Shown here: piece by piece, positions 25,882 to 36,056 of the stretch
How positions within the stretch are numbered: the stretch's first letter is position 1
How the letters are laid out: every line of letters starts with the position of its first letter
Source: Streptococcus mitis
GTDB lineage: Bacteria > Bacillota > Bacilli > Lactobacillales > Streptococcaceae
Direction of reading: 5' to 3'
DNA length: 64,000 nucleotides
Assembly: GCF_946190375.1 (NCBI RefSeq)
Contig: NZ_CAMIAF010000011.1
Span: 19,199 to 83,198, forward strand
The notes under the pieces: model-generated
Seen by the model: the letters and a program-made list of their open reading frames with translations, nothing else
Told to the model about the DNA's origin: nothing
The model's database searches: none
Translations under genes and position numbers: made by a program

Positions 25882-26385
25882 TTAAAGACTAGCTTTCCAC
25901 TGCTCCACTTGTTCATGTAGATTATCACGATAATCTTTTAGAGTCTTAATCACTTCTTCTTTCCCTTGAATCGGTGCTTTCTTTAGTGGACCATATTGTT
26001 TTTTCAAATCTTCCATTTCTTTTTTAGTGCTATCTTTCAGTTCTTGGATAGCAGCACTATCTTCTAAAACAGTCCCTTTAAAGGCTTCGTCTGCTTCTGT
26101 ATAGTAATTATCGATTATTTTCTCATTCATAATTAAGTAATCTTCATAGGTTTTTATAGACTCAATTGTCGTATCGCTAACATCTTGTGGGTTAAAATCG
26201 CTTGAACTGAGTTTTTCTTTTGCTTTAGCAAACAACCCTTTCTTCTCAGAACTACTAGATGAAGCTTCTGTTTGATTCTCACTAGAAGAGCTGCTTGTTT
26301 TTTCAGAAAGAGAACTACAAGCAACTAGAGTAGAGACGGAAAGACATAGCAAAGCTAAACGACAAACTTTTTTTACATTATTCAT
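25882..26385 (-). CDS. Lipoprotein
   Basis: 167 aa. Signal peptide with lipobox LVAC (about residues 20-23), then a Ser/Glu-rich linker and a helical domain (EDYLIMNEKIIDNYYTEADEAF). It should be lipid-anchored outside the membrane. It is first in the operon with the zinc-ribbon and SPFH proteins. Family not recognised. Confidence 0.7.
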   Translation of the reverse strand: MNNVKKVCRLALLCLSVSTLVACSSLSEKTSSSSSENQTEASSSSSEKKGLFAKAKEKLSSSDFNPQDVSDTTIESIKTYEDYLIMNEKIIDNYYTEADEAFKGTVLEDSAAIQELKDSTKKEMEDLKKQYGPLKKAPIQGKEEVIKTLKDYRDNLHEQVEQWKASL

Positions 26386-26556
26386 TGATAGAATCTCCTT
26401 TTATTTATGAAATCATCATATCATATTTGCTAAAAAAAAAAAGTATTTTCTGATTAGCTAACATTTAAAAATACAGAATCCCTTTTTTAAAAGAATATTT
26501 TTCCATTTCAAATTCCACCTATTTTCACCCACCAAAAAAGAGGGTTGCCCCTCTTC

Positions 26557-26907
26557 TTAGTTCTTATCCAGATTGCGTAGCATCTCGTCAATCTTGTTTC
26601 CATACTCGATGGATTCGTCTTTGACGAAGGTCAAATCTGGGATTTTGTACAATTTCAAATTGCGACCAAGTTCACGTTTGATAGTACCAGTTGCTTTTTC
26701 AAGCCCGATTTGAGCTTTTTGATTATCCGAAGCAAGGTTACTCAAAATAGTGTAGTAAACCTTGGCTACAGACAAGTCACCTAGCATCTGAACATCTGTG
26801 ATGGTCACACCTTGGACACGCGGATCACGGACTTTCTTTTGCAAAATCTCATTGACTTCACGCTTGATTTCCATGCCCACACGGTCCGTACGGAAATGAT
26901 TTGCCAT
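26557..26907 (-). CDS. rbfA: 30S ribosome-binding factor A
   Basis: 116 aa. KH-like RbfA, which binds the 30S subunit and aids 16S rRNA 5'-end maturation and cold adaptation. Motifs include [17 protein letters not shown] and [19 protein letters not shown]. The frame runs upstream to 26934, but the ATG at 26907 gives the standard N-terminus [11 protein letters not shown]. It follows infB after a 250-bp gap holding a repeat element. Confidence 0.95.
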   Translation of the reverse strand: MANHFRTDRVGMEIKREVNEILQKKVRDPRVQGVTITDVQMLGDLSVAKVYYTILSNLASDNQKAQIGLEKATGTIKRELGRNLKLYKIPDLTFVKDESIEYGNKIDEMLRNLDKN

Positions 26908-27020
26908 GATATTCCTTTCTCTACTTTGAACCAAAAGCTAGGCCAGCAGACCTAGCTATTTTTAAATTTATTGATTTTCATTTCAAATTGGAACGAAGTT
27001 CAATTTGAAATCATCTGCTT

Positions 27021-27146
27021 CTTTCGCCGTGGTGAAAGTGATGGAACTGATTTATCAGTCCCATCACAGGGGATTTTTGAGACCCTAGGCTCAAAAATAA
27101 GCAATGAAACCATCGGTTTGCTTGCTTCCCTCACCACCTAAGAAAG
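27021..27146. repeat. Dispersed TIR repeat, copy A (infB-rbfA gap)
   Basis: Ends CTTTCGCCGTGGTGA and TCACCACCTAAGAAAG are imperfect inverted repeats. The core GGGATTTTTGAGAC and GGCTCAAAAATAAG matches copies at 50619-50765 and 54857-54991. Just outside lie a perfect 11-bp hairpin (26980-27011) and an AGCTAGG / CCTAGCT hairpin (26936-26957), which may act as weak terminators before rbfA. Confidence 0.75.
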
Positions 27147-27158
27147 GAGCAAAAAGTC

Positions 27159-29960
27159 TTATCGTTTGATTTCTTCCATGACATAGGCCTCAATCACATC
27201 ATCCATCTTGATATCATTGTAGCCATCTATCATCAATCCACCTTCACGACCGTTTGTAACTTCTTTGACGTCGTCTTTGTAGTGTTTCAAGCTTGCAAGT
27301 TCGCCATCATAGATAACGACACCGTCACGGATAACACGGACTTTAGAGTCACGGGTAACCTTACCGTTGATAACCATGAATCCACCGATAGTTCCCACTT
27401 TAGACACCTTGAAGGTTTCACGGATAACTGCTTCACCGATAACTTTTTCTTCAAATTCTGGATCAAGCATCCCTTTCATAGCTTCTTCCATCTCTTCGAT
27501 AACCTTGTAGATAATGCTGTGGAGACGGATTTCCACATCGTCAGCTTCTGCTTGTTGACGAGCTTGTGGTGTAGGGCGTACGTTGAAACCAACGATAAAG
27601 GCATTTGAAGCTTCCGCAAGTGTTACATCAGATTCATTGATGGCACCAACCGCTGAGTGAACGATGGTAACTTTAACACCTTCCACATCGATCTTTTGAA
27701 GTGAGGCAGAAAGGGCTTCAACAGAACCTTGTACGTCAGCCTTAATGATAACGTTAACAGATTTGAGTTCACCAGCTTTAAGGGTATCAAAGAGGTTTTC
27801 AAGGCTGACACGTTGGGTAGCTTGACGTTGTTTCATGAGGGCACGTTTGGCACGCTCTTCACCTGCTGCACGCGCAGATTTTTCATCTTCGTAGACAGCA
27901 AAGTGGTCACCAGCCATTGGCGCTTCGTTCAAACCTGTGATAGAAACTGGCGTTGATGGGCCTGCTACCTTAACACGACGACCAAGGTCATTGGTCATAG
28001 CACGGACACGACCGAAGGTATTTCCGACAACGATTGGGTCTTGAACATTCAAGGTACCTTGTTGAACAAGAAGAGTTGCAACCGCACCTTTTCCTTTATC
28101 CAAGCGCGCTTCGATAACTGTACCGATCGCACGCACTGTTGGGTCTGCCTTGAGTTCTTGGATTTCAGCCACAAGAAGGACTGTTTCCAACAATTCTTCG
28201 ATATTTTGGTTGAATTTAGCTGAAATTTCAACAAATTCAGAATCTCCACCCCAAGCTGTTGACATAACTCCGTGCTCTGCCAATTCACCGATCACGCGTT
28301 CTGGGTTAGCACCTGGTTTATCAATCTTGTTAATGGCTACGATGATTGGAACGTTGGCCGCTTTTGAGTGGTTAATGGCTTCGATAGTCTGAGGCATAAC
28401 CCCGTCATCTGCCGCTACGACCAAGATAGTAATATCGGTAACAGAAGCACCACGCGCACGCATAGATGTAAAGGCCGCGTGTCCTGGTGTATCAAGGAAG
28501 GTAATCTTCTTACCATTTTCCACAATTTGGTAGGCACCGATATGCTGAGTGATACCACCTGCTTCACCTGTCGCAACACGAGAGTTACGAAGGGTATCTA
28601 GGAGTGTTGTTTTACCGTGGTCAACGTGTCCCATGATAGTTACAACTGGTGGACGCTCTACCAATTCATCTTCATTGAGATAACCATCTTCGACAAAGAA
28701 ACGTTCGATGTCGGCATTATCCACTTCAACTTTTTGTTTGGCTTCGATACCGTAATCCACCATGAGGAGTTCAATTGTTTCGCCATCCAAGGATTGGTTT
28801 TGTGTGGCCATGACACCCATCATAAAGAGTTTCTTAACGATTTCAGCTGGTTCACGTTTGATACGTTTTGCGATTTCCGCAACGGTCATACCATCTGTAT
28901 ATTCAAATTCTGTTGGCAATTCATGGAATTTACGCTCCGTAACAGGTTTTGGATTCTGATTACGGTTGTTCTTGTTATTGCCTTTTTTATTCTTTTTGTT
29001 GTTATTCCAGTTACTATTCTTTTGATTTCTCACTTGATTTTGACTACTTCGATTCTTTTGTTGTTTCCTAGGACCATCTTCTTCATGATCATAATCGTCA
29101 CGATTTTTGTCTGGTCGAGCTTGTTTTTTACGACGTGTATCCACTGCAGGTTCTTTTTTCTCAGGGACGACTTCAACCACTGCTTGAACTTGCTGTGCTT
29201 GTTGCGCTTGTTCAGCTAACTTAGCCACTTCTTCAAAGATTTCCTCTGGTTCCTTGCGTTTGTTAGCTTGAGCCAAGGCTTCTTTAGCAGCTTGATACTG
29301 CTTGAAGCGTTCCTCGCTTGAACGTGCGTACTCTGCATTTTGCTCTGCTTTTAGGGCTGCTGCACGGGCTTTAAAGTCAACACGTGGAGCTGCTTGATTT
29401 GGACGTTTGTCCTCTTGTTGACGGCGATCGTTTCCACGACTTTGCTGACCTTGCTGTTTCTTAGCTTGATCATTAAAGCGACGATTGTCGCGGTTGCCTT
29501 GACCTTGTTTTCCACCATTGCGACCGTCGTTTTTCTGACGGTTGCCGTTTTGTTGTTGGTCACGGTTATTGCCCTTATTTTGCTTGCGTCGTTCTGCCTG
29601 CTCTTTGGCACGGGCTTCACGCTCAGCCTTGAAATTACGACTTTGCGGTTTAGCTGCTGCTTTTTCTGTTTTAGGAGCAACTGGTTCAGCCGCTTTTGCC
29701 TCTTCCTTGGCTACAGCTAGTTTCGCTGACTCAGATTTTTCGGCTTTCTTTTCTGCACTTGCTTTTGGTTCTGCAGGTTTTGCTTCTACTTTCGGAGCAG
29801 CTGCAGGCTTAAAGCTGGCAGCGATTTTTGCAGCGACAGCTTCTTCCACACTTGATGAGTGGCTTTTCACATCCAAGCCCAACTCTTTTGCACGCGCTAC
29901 AACTTCTTTACTTTCTTTTCCAAGTTCTTTTGCGATTTCGTACAATCTTTTCTTAGACAA
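27159..29960 (-). CDS. infB: Translation initiation factor IF-2
   Basis: 933 aa. IF2_N domain at residues 1-55, a long Lys/Arg/Gln/Asn-rich linker (about 60-340), a second IF2_N, then the GTPase domain with GHVDHGKT near residue 445, DTPGHAAFT and NKID. The C-terminal domains that bind formyl-Met-tRNA follow. Length is normal for streptococci. It belongs to the rimP-nusA-rnpM-ylxQ-infB operon. Confidence 0.97.
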   Translation of the reverse strand: MSKKRLYEIAKELGKESKEVVARAKELGLDVKSHSSSVEEAVAAKIAASFKPAAAPKVEAKPAEPKASAEKKAEKSESAKLAVAKEEAKAAEPVAPKTEKAAAKPQSRNFKAEREARAKEQAERRKQNKGNNRDQQQNGNRQKNDGRNGGKQGQGNRDNRRFNDQAKKQQGQQSRGNDRRQQEDKRPNQAAPRVDFKARAAALKAEQNAEYARSSEERFKQYQAAKEALAQANKRKEPEEIFEEVAKLAEQAQQAQQVQAVVEVVPEKKEPAVDTRRKKQARPDKNRDDYDHEEDGPRKQQKNRSSQNQVRNQKNSNWNNNKKNKKGNNKNNRNQNPKPVTERKFHELPTEFEYTDGMTVAEIAKRIKREPAEIVKKLFMMGVMATQNQSLDGETIELLMVDYGIEAKQKVEVDNADIERFFVEDGYLNEDELVERPPVVTIMGHVDHGKTTLLDTLRNSRVATGEAGGITQHIGAYQIVENGKKITFLDTPGHAAFTSMRARGASVTDITILVVAADDGVMPQTIEAINHSKAANVPIIVAINKIDKPGANPERVIGELAEHGVMSTAWGGDSEFVEISAKFNQNIEELLETVLLVAEIQELKADPTVRAIGTVIEARLDKGKGAVATLLVQQGTLNVQDPIVVGNTFGRVRAMTNDLGRRVKVAGPSTPVSITGLNEAPMAGDHFAVYEDEKSARAAGEERAKRALMKQRQATQRVSLENLFDTLKAGELKSVNVIIKADVQGSVEALSASLQKIDVEGVKVTIVHSAVGAINESDVTLAEASNAFIVGFNVRPTPQARQQAEADDVEIRLHSIIYKVIEEMEEAMKGMLDPEFEEKVIGEAVIRETFKVSKVGTIGGFMVINGKVTRDSKVRVIRDGVVIYDGELASLKHYKDDVKEVTNGREGGLMIDGYNDIKMDDVIEAYVMEEIKR

Positions 29961-29976
29961 ATCATGTCCTCCTCTT

Positions 29977-30276
29977 CTATTCCATAAGAGACCTCATTTT
30001 CTTTGTAAATCCAGCATCTGTCACAGCCAAAACCTTTCTCGATTTTCCGACTGCTATGCTTAATTCCAGTGTTGAAAACACGGTTACAATTTCTACTTGA
30101 TAATAATGACTTTTATCTTGAATCTTCTTGGTCAGATTGGGGCCAGCATCATGGGCTAGAAAGACCAACTGGGCCTTGCCGTCTTGAACAGCCTTGACCA
30201 CCAATTCTTCACCCGATATGATACGCCCTGCTCGCTGAGCAAGTCCCAAGAGATTACTTATCTTTTGCTTATTCAA
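29977..30276 (-). CDS. ylxQ: L7Ae-like ribosomal protein YlxQ
   Basis: 99 aa. L7Ae/L30e/YlxQ family RNA-binding protein ([38 protein letters not shown]). Such proteins bind kink-turn RNAs. It overlaps the rnpM gene by 8 bp and precedes infB by 16 bp. Confidence 0.92.
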   Translation of the reverse strand: MNKQKISNLLGLAQRAGRIISGEELVVKAVQDGKAQLVFLAHDAGPNLTKKIQDKSHYYQVEIVTVFSTLELSIAVGKSRKVLAVTDAGFTKKMRSLME

Positions 30277-30562
30277 GTCCTAACTCTCTTCTTTTCACTT
30301 TGTGATCCACATAAGCGATCAACTCGTCATAAAAGCTTTCATCCACTTCCATGCTAAAGCTGCGGTTAAAGACCTTCTTCTTTTTCGCCTCTAAGGCTTC
30401 TGCATTGTCTAGCTTGATATAAGCGCCACGGCCGTTGGCCTTGCCTGTCGGATCGATAAAGACTTGTCCTTCCTTGTTTTTGACAATCCGGAGCAAATCC
30501 CGCTTATCAATCACTTCATTGGACACAACAGACTTGCGCAAAGGGATTTTTCTCGTTTTCAT
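30269..30562 (-). CDS. rnpM: RNase P modulator RnpM (YlxR)
   Basis: 97 aa. YlxR/DUF448 family: GRGAYIK near residue 50 and the N-terminal RKIPLRKSVVSNEVIDKRDLL. The usual zinc-ribbon Cys residues are absent, as in other streptococci. Family members modulate RNase P. It lies between nusA and ylxQ in the conserved operon. Confidence 0.9.
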   Translation of the reverse strand: MKTRKIPLRKSVVSNEVIDKRDLLRIVKNKEGQVFIDPTGKANGRGAYIKLDNAEALEAKKKKVFNRSFSMEVDESFYDELIAYVDHKVKRRELGLE

Positions 30563-30583
30563 CTTTCCCTCCTCTAGCAGCTT

Positions 30584-31720
30584 TTATTCTTCGATAGTAT
30601 CGTTTTCTGCTTCCAACTCTACTGAAGCAGCTTCTTCCATGGCTTCAAATTCGCTAGCAGACTTGATATCGATACGGTAACCAGTCAAGTGAGCCGCCAA
30701 GCGAACGTTTTGCCCACGACGACCGATGGCAAGAGAAAGCTTGTTATCTGGAACAACCACCAAGGCACGTTTGCTGTCGTTTTCGTCAAAGATAACTTGG
30801 TCAACTTCAGCAGGAGCGATGGCATTGTAGATAAATTCAGCTGGATCTGCTACCCACTCGATAACATCGATATTTTCTTCGATTGGCACCATACGGTCAT
30901 TTTTAGCATCGTAGCGAGCTGGGTGGAATTTGCTAGTAATTTTCTTGATGTTAGCACCACCACGTCCAACGATTGTACCGATAGCGTCCACGTTTGGATT
31001 GTGGCTACGAACGGCAACCTTCGTACGGTCACCAGCTTCACGAGCCACGCTCATGATTTCAACAGTTCCATCATAAACTTCTGGAATTTCTTGCTCCATC
31101 AAGCGTTTGATCATTTCTGGATGGCTACGGCTAACAAAGACATTCACACCGCGAGGGTTGTCTTCAACCTTGTAGACATACACTTCGATACGATCATGAG
31201 AAGCAAAAACTTCTCCAGGGATTTGATCTTGTTTTGACAATTGGGCTTCGATACTACCAAGATTGACATAGATGAAGCGGTTGTCAAAGCGTTCTACTGT
31301 ACCAGACATGATTTCTTGCTCATGTTCTTTGTAAGTATTGTAAGTGATGGCACGTGTTTGCTTGCGCATTTTTTCCATGATGGTTTGTTTGGCAGATTGG
31401 GCTGCTACACGACCAAACTCAGCAGGTGCTTCTTCAAACTTGATTTTGTCTCCAAGTTCATAGGCTGAATTAATGGCAAGAGCATCTTTCAAGCTGATTT
31501 CCAAACGGCTATCAAATACTTCATCAACCACTTCACGGACAGTATAAACTGTAAAGTCACCTGTTTTTTCGTTGAAATCAATAGCTACACTGTCTGACTG
31601 ACCATAGCGTCTGCGATAAGCGGAACGAAGCGACTCTACTACTGCGTCGATGATATCTTCTTTTTTGATTCCCTTGTCTTCTTCCAAAATGCGGAAGGCC
31701 TCTAGCATTTCTTTACTCAT
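30584..31720 (-). CDS. nusA: Transcription termination/antitermination protein NusA
   Basis: 378 aa. N-terminal RNA-polymerase-binding domain, S1 domain (EIMSGTVERFDNRFIYVNLG, about 135-200) and two KH domains with IVGRGGANIKKI and LAIGRRGQNVRLA. The short C-terminus without acidic repeats is normal for Gram-positive NusA. Second gene of the rimP operon. Confidence 0.97.
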   Translation of the reverse strand: MSKEMLEAFRILEEDKGIKKEDIIDAVVESLRSAYRRRYGQSDSVAIDFNEKTGDFTVYTVREVVDEVFDSRLEISLKDALAINSAYELGDKIKFEEAPAEFGRVAAQSAKQTIMEKMRKQTRAITYNTYKEHEQEIMSGTVERFDNRFIYVNLGSIEAQLSKQDQIPGEVFASHDRIEVYVYKVEDNPRGVNVFVSRSHPEMIKRLMEQEIPEVYDGTVEIMSVAREAGDRTKVAVRSHNPNVDAIGTIVGRGGANIKKITSKFHPARYDAKNDRMVPIEENIDVIEWVADPAEFIYNAIAPAEVDQVIFDENDSKRALVVVPDNKLSLAIGRRGQNVRLAAHLTGYRIDIKSASEFEAMEEAASVELEAENDTIEE

Positions 31721-31762
31721 GTTTTCTTCACTTTTGAATCCTCAAAAGCTATCCTTTCTTTT

Positions 31763-32242
31763 CTATAATTTTACTGCTAAACGTGCTTTGGATACTAAAC
31801 TGTACGGAATGTGGACAGTTTTCTTACGCGTCTTGTCCATATATTCCATAGTCAACTCATCCTCTTCGAAGGCCAACAAGGTTCCTTCAAAGACCTTTTG
31901 CTTATCGATGGCTTGGTAGAGCCCGACATGGATGTATTTCCCAACTGCTCCAGCGACGGCATCCTTGGTTTTCAAAGGACGTTCCAAGCCTGGACTGGTG
32001 ATTTCTAGGAAATATTGTTCTGGGAAGGGATCTGGCTTGATGGTGTCTAGGACAGGACTGATCATTTCTGTCAAGTCTGCCGTGTCGTTCAAGGTAATTC
32101 CTTCAGGTTTATCTACAAAAATACTGAGAATCATGTCACTGCCAATCTTTCCATACTCGATATCCACGAGTTCGAAAGGTGATTGAATGACAGGTTCTAC
32201 AACTTCTCTGACTAATTCTACGATTGTTGCGATTGCGTCCAC
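31763..32242 (-). CDS. rimP: Ribosome maturation factor RimP
   Basis: 159 aa. RimP helps 30S maturation. Motifs [20 protein letters not shown] and [12 protein letters not shown] are present. The frame is open well upstream, but the promoter lies at 32303-32331. The GTG at 32242, next to AGGAGG, gives the family N-terminus (M)[10 protein letters not shown]. Spacing between ribosome site and GTG is unusually tight, so the start deserves care. First gene of the nusA-infB operon. Confidence 0.93.
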   Translation of the reverse strand: MDAIATIVELVREVVEPVIQSPFELVDIEYGKIGSDMILSIFVDKPEGITLNDTADLTEMISPVLDTIKPDPFPEQYFLEITSPGLERPLKTKDAVAGAVGKYIHVGLYQAIDKQKVFEGTLLAFEEDELTMEYMDKTRKKTVHIPYSLVSKARLAVKL

Positions 32243-32302
32243 CTCCTCATAAGCAAGAGGCGAAGATATTTCCCCGCCTCTCTTTCTCATATTCTTACTT
32301 AC

Positions 32303-32331
32303 AGTATAGCACTTTTTACTATTTATGTAAA
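32303..32331 (-). promoter_or_regulatory. rimP-nusA-infB operon promoter
   Basis: TTTACA (32326-32331), a 17-bp spacer and TATACT (32303-32308) form a near-consensus sigma-A promoter about 60 bp before rimP. The leader can form a GAGGCG / CGCCTC hairpin. Confidence 0.8.
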
Positions 32332-32368
32332 GCAAAAGCACTTGTACAGCCTGATTTTAGGCCATTTC

Positions 32369-33004
32369 TTAAAATTCTGCCTCAACTCGGTAGATAACTT
32401 GCCCCTTGTTGGAGAATTTTTGCTCGTATTCTGTCATGACATTGCCTTCAAAATCACTGGCATGTAAATCAAGCCAGACACCATTGAGCTTCATGCCATA
32501 CTGAGAAAAGCTCACTAAACTGTACTCAAACAATCCACGGTTATCTGTCTTGAAATGAATTTCTCCATTTTCAGGCAAGATACGTTTGAAGGTATCCAAG
32601 AAGGTCTTGTAGGTCAAACGACGCTTTTCATGGCGTTTTTTAGGCCAAGGATCTGAAAAGTTCAAATACAAGCGGTCGATCTCACCGTCTTCAAAGTAGT
32701 CAGTCAAGTCAGAACCATCTACCCACAAGAGCTTGATATTAGGCACTCCAACTTCAAGCACCTTGTCCAAGGCGTAGCTCAAAACAGACTTTTGAATATC
32801 AATCCCGATATAGTTGATATCAGGGTTTTGCTTGGCCATACCTGAAACAAAGGCACCCTTTCCACTCCCAACTTCCACATGAATGGGATTATCATTGCCA
32901 AACAAGTCCCGCCATTTTCCCTTGGCTTCCAAGGGATTGAGGACCACATACTGGGGATTTGCCTCTAGTAATTCTGTTGCCCCTTTACGATTTCTAACTC
33001 TCAT
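32369..33004 (-). CDS. trmB: tRNA (guanine-N7-)-methyltransferase
   Basis: 211 aa. It methylates G46 of tRNAs with S-adenosylmethionine. Motif I is [11 protein letters not shown], and the [15 protein letters not shown] motif is typical of TrmB. The ATG at 33004 overlaps the ccrZ stop by 4 bp (ATGA) and gives the expected length, so translation is coupled. Confidence 0.95.
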   Translation of the reverse strand: MRVRNRKGATELLEANPQYVVLNPLEAKGKWRDLFGNDNPIHVEVGSGKGAFVSGMAKQNPDINYIGIDIQKSVLSYALDKVLEVGVPNIKLLWVDGSDLTDYFEDGEIDRLYLNFSDPWPKKRHEKRRLTYKTFLDTFKRILPENGEIHFKTDNRGLFEYSLVSFSQYGMKLNGVWLDLHASDFEGNVMTEYEQKFSNKGQVIYRVEAEF

Positions 33005-33795
33005 CTTCTCTTTCCATACTTGTCTCGGAAGTGACGCAAGCCATGAATCTCCCGATTGACATTTTCTAAATCTTGGTTCATATAATACTTGGAAATCTGG
33101 CTCAAATAAGACAATTGACCGTACCAATACAATTTACTTAATACCGTCTGATTGTACTTGTAACCGTAGTAGGTCAACCATTCCTTCCACTGATGTTCTG
33201 GAATATAATGGCAGAGCATATGGGCCACATCAAACATGCGATCGGTCAAGCGAACCGAATCCCAATCCACCAAATAAATCAAACCACTGTCTGTCTCAAT
33301 CCAATTACTATGTCGTACATCTCCATGGACAATGGTCGCATAGTCCTCTCTAAATCCTGGAATAGTCTGACGTAAATCAGCCATCACTTCACTGATAAAA
33401 TGATTTTTACGCAAAGCATCTGGAGCCGTTTCCCGCCAAGACTGTAGTAAATCTACAGGTGTTTCCATGGCATAGCCCAAGCGACTCAACTGTGTCATCA
33501 ACGGACGTGAGCGATGAAGGCGGGTTAAAATATTGACGATTTGCTTACGATTCATATCATAGGGGGTCAATATCTTGCCTGTCAACCATTCTTGAGCACA
33601 CATATCACGCCCATCTGCCAAACGGCGGCTCCATAATAATTGTGGAGCAATTTGTTCTCTAGCTAGACCAGGTAGGATTGGAGAGGTGTTCATTTTTACA
33701 AAGATGCGCTTCCCGTCAGGATAGCTACCCATATAAGCCTTACCACTTTTCCCAGGTATGGGAGTCAGTGTTAGCTCATTATCACCCAAATCCAT
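33001..33795 (-). CDS. ccrZ: Cell-cycle regulator CcrZ
   Basis: 264 aa. Aminoglycoside-phosphotransferase/choline-kinase-like fold with the catalytic loop [11 protein letters not shown] and metal-binding [18 protein letters not shown]. The sequence agrees with pneumococcal CcrZ, which couples DNA replication initiation to division through DnaA and FtsZ and phosphorylates ribose-like nucleosides. It is conserved upstream of trmB in this group. Confidence 0.9.
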   Translation of the reverse strand: MDLGDNELTLTPIPGKSGKAYMGSYPDGKRIFVKMNTSPILPGLAREQIAPQLLWSRRLADGRDMCAQEWLTGKILTPYDMNRKQIVNILTRLHRSRPLMTQLSRLGYAMETPVDLLQSWRETAPDALRKNHFISEVMADLRQTIPGFREDYATIVHGDVRHSNWIETDSGLIYLVDWDSVRLTDRMFDVAHMLCHYIPEHQWKEWLTYYGYKYNQTVLSKLYWYGQLSYLSQISKYYMNQDLENVNREIHGLRHFRDKYGKRR

Positions 33796-33917
33796 TTCTT
33801 TCCTCCGTATAAAGTTTCCTTACTATTCTACTAGTTTTTGCCCTATTCGTCAACCGGTCCACACCCGATTCTCAAAGAAAAGCCTATGGGGTGGTTTGGG
33901 TTATAATTTATAGAAAG

Positions 33918-33949
33918 AAAAAGGTAAGCACCGTCTTCTGCTTACCTTT
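33918..33949 (-). terminator. Terminator of the blp membrane-protein operon
   Basis: The perfect 11-bp stem AAAGGTAAGCA / TGCTTACCTTT (33920-33949) is followed by a T-rich minus-strand tract. It lies 8 bp past the pncP-like gene. Confidence 0.85.
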
Positions 33950-33957
33950 CATGATTT

Positions 33958-34569
33958 TTATAAATAATATAAGAGTGGCCAAGCATTGTAAAACATGTGA
34001 ACTAGAGTAGAAACCCATAGGTTTTGGCTCTTTTTATAAGCAAAGCCCAGTAACAAGCCCCCAAGTAGATAAAAAATAAACGAAGGGACATTAGAAGGTC
34101 CATGCATGAAAGAAAAGAGAGAGGAAGTGAGCACAAGCCCTAACCAAGAATTGTCAAAAACGGCACCTTGAAGAAGTCCTCTGAAAATGAGTTCCTCCTG
34201 GATGGGTCCAAAAACTGAGGAAGTCAAAATCAAAGACAGAGAAATTCCTCTGCTAACTTCCGACAAGTGTTGAACTCCTGCGCCAGAAGAAACAGCGAAG
34301 AAATGAATATAAACCAACGTCTCAAGTACACTTAGAAGAAAGATTACAATGAACAGCAAAAGTTCTTTCTTGCTTAACATCCCAAAAGAAATCATTTCAA
34401 ACTTTCTAGCATAAGCAACACTTAGCGAGGTTACTAGAAAACTTACAATAATCAATGCAGATTCATTTTGAAAAAAATCCCCGTGGTTAATCGTATAAGG
34501 AACTGTAATGACGATTAGTAATACTAAAAATCCAAAACAAAAGGCATGAAATTTATCAAAGAACTCCAT
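33958..34569 (-). CDS. pncP: CPBP family intramembrane protease (PncP-like)
   Basis: 203 aa, about six membrane segments. CPBP (Abi/CAAX) signatures QEELIFRGLLQ and FSFMHG carry the catalytic Glu/Glu/Arg and His residues. In blp loci such proteins confer bacteriocin immunity or act in maturation. The ATG at 34569 is preferred because GAGGAG lies 9 nt before it. It is last of the operon bacteriocin-blpY-blpZ-pncP. Confidence 0.75.
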   Translation of the reverse strand: MEFFDKFHAFCFGFLVLLIVITVPYTINHGDFFQNESALIIVSFLVTSLSVAYARKFEMISFGMLSKKELLLFIVIFLLSVLETLVYIHFFAVSSGAGVQHLSEVSRGISLSLILTSSVFGPIQEELIFRGLLQGAVFDNSWLGLVLTSSLFSFMHGPSNVPSFIFYLLGGLLLGFAYKKSQNLWVSTLVHMFYNAWPLLYYL

Positions 34570-34599
34570 AAAATTATCCTCCTCAAGAAACAAACCTCC

Positions 34600-34848
34600 C
34601 TACACATCATCCTTCCGCTCTAACCTTTCCAAAACAAACCATTTGAGTAACCAAAATCCGGCCACATAGCCAGCTCCTAAGAAGATAGCCATAAAAGCTA
34701 GCATGGGATTTAGGGAATTAAAGACCACCGCAGATACAAAGGTTAGCACAAAAACATTAAAAGCAATGGTATCAGAAGCCAAGACCAGAATATAAGGCGT
34801 CAACCAGTCTAAGGTTTTGGAATCTAGGAAAAATAAGCGTTTATACAT
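34600..34848 (-). CDS. blpZ: BlpZ membrane protein
   Basis: 82 aa with two hydrophobic segments (about 17-45 and 50-72) and a charged C-terminus (RLERKDDV). It matches pneumococcal BlpZ, a small conserved protein of unknown function at the end of the blp immunity region. It lies between two CPBP protease genes. Confidence 0.75.
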   Translation of the reverse strand: MYKRLFFLDSKTLDWLTPYILVLASDTIAFNVFVLTFVSAVVFNSLNPMLAFMAIFLGAGYVAGFWLLKWFVLERLERKDDV

Positions 34849-34888
34849 GATGACCTCCTCTATGGCTGAAAAGCAAGACTTTGTTTTT

Positions 34889-35593
34889 TTACCCCAAGAC
34901 CCTATGTAGAAAAGTGAGCAAAAATGGTAAAGTCGCTACAATATTATTAATCACATGCACCGCATAGGATGGGTAAATGCTCTTGGTATAGCGAGTCAAA
35001 CCAGCAAAAATGATTCCAAATGTTGTAAAAACGAAAATATCTAACAGACTAGGCAGACTTAAAAAATGAGGAAGAGCAAACAAAATGGAAGGAAGAAGCA
35101 AATCAGGGCCAAATCGCGAATGTTTAAAGAAAGCATGTTGCAACAACCCCCTATAGATCAATTCTTCCATCAGTGGCACTAGAAAGAACAAAGTTATATA
35201 GATACCTAGCTCAGCAAAGTTAGTCCCACTATAACCAATCAATACAGCCCAACCTTCAGCAGTTGACTGAGCATGTTTAGCTGTCTGAACGTTAAAAGAG
35301 ATAACGTTAAAAGAGATCTGGAGCACTATCACTAATACTGTCAAAATCGAATACCAAAGCCATTTTTTTCTTGGAATGTGAAAGAGATAGCCATGGCCTG
35401 TCTTAACCAAAATCCAAATCATGACTCCGCTAAATAGCAAACTCAAGATATTTCGAATCCAGAAGAAATTTCCTATCTGAGAAGAAAATTGCCAATAATT
35501 TTGGACTATAAGCGTTATCTGAGAAAGGCCAAATACGAAAAATAAGTAAGACAAGACTGCACTTATTTTGAAGAGAAACTGATACTTTTTCAT
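34889..35593 (-). CDS. blpY: BlpY immunity protein, CPBP protease family
   Basis: 234 aa, seven or eight membrane segments. CPBP motifs are MEELIYRGLLQHAFF and LFALPHF. BlpY is the conserved blp-locus immunity-type protease and is induced by the BlpC pheromone. It follows the double-glycine peptide gene by 31 bp, so it shares its pheromone promoter. Confidence 0.87.
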   Translation of the reverse strand: MKKYQFLFKISAVLSYLFFVFGLSQITLIVQNYWQFSSQIGNFFWIRNILSLLFSGVMIWILVKTGHGYLFHIPRKKWLWYSILTVLVIVLQISFNVISFNVQTAKHAQSTAEGWAVLIGYSGTNFAELGIYITLFFLVPLMEELIYRGLLQHAFFKHSRFGPDLLLPSILFALPHFLSLPSLLDIFVFTTFGIIFAGLTRYTKSIYPSYAVHVINNIVATLPFLLTFLHRVLG

Positions 35594-35624
35594 AGAAACT
35601 CTTCCTCATTTCTTATATTTCAGT

Positions 35625-35858
35625 CTATATTCCACATAAATGAAAACCTGCTCCTATATAACCAAGGTCACGATAACCACGCGGACAGTACCCACTTACT
35701 GGAAAAGGACCTGAATTTTTTAATATAGAAGGGTAAGAACCAAATGGACTTTCATTATAGGCATACCCTCTATAAATATCAGATACATCCCCACCCTCTA
35801 TATGATCAAGCATTTCAGTATCCATAATTTCAAATTGTTCCATCATTTTTGTATCCAT
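35625..35858 (-). CDS. Double-glycine bacteriocin-like peptide with unusual mature part
   Basis: 77 aa. A BlpA-type leader ends EMLDHIEGG (residues 15-23) and is nearly the same as the leader at 40296-40502. The mature ~54 residues are Tyr/Pro/Gly-rich (YCPRGYRDLGYIGAGFHLC) with two Cys at 58 and 75. They lack the hydrophobic GxxxG helices of two-peptide class II bacteriocins. First gene of the blpY-blpZ-pncP operon, behind its own BlpR-type promoter. Bacteriocin function is inferred from leader and context. Confidence 0.75.
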   Translation of the reverse strand: MDTKMMEQFEIMDTEMLDHIEGGDVSDIYRGYAYNESPFGSYPSILKNSGPFPVSGYCPRGYRDLGYIGAGFHLCGI

Positions 35859-35913
35859 GACAAATACTCCTTTTTATTTTTAATTTTTGTCCTGTTGCAA
35901 CTTTGACAAGTTT

Positions 35914-35979
35914 AGTATATCACTGTTTATTAATTTTTTTCATTCAAATCATAAATTGTAATCAAAACATCTTGAATTG
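35914..35979 (-). promoter_or_regulatory. BlpR-type operator and promoter, bacteriocin/blpY operon
   Basis: On the minus strand, CAATTCAAGATG and ACAATTTATGATTT form a direct repeat (35946-35979), followed 26 bp later by TATACT (35914-35919). It is the same geometry as six other sites in this locus. Confidence 0.8.
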
Positions 35980-35989
35980 TAAAAAATTT

Positions 35990-36018
35990 AAAAAAGCAAG
36001 CACAGAAAATATGCTTGC
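35990..36018 (-). terminator. Terminator after the immunity-like gene
   Basis: The stem GCAAGCA / TGCTTGC with a 9-nt loop is followed by TTTTTT on the minus strand, between the 118-aa membrane gene and the next pheromone promoter. Confidence 0.85.
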
Positions 36019-36056
36019 ATTAAGAGAATTTAACAATAATCGAAAGCTATTCACCA

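Noticed and set aside
28617-29219. 200-codon open frame on the plus strand inside infB
   Set aside because: Antisense shadow of a conserved gene with biased codon use; the predicted product is low-complexity and there is no ribosome site.
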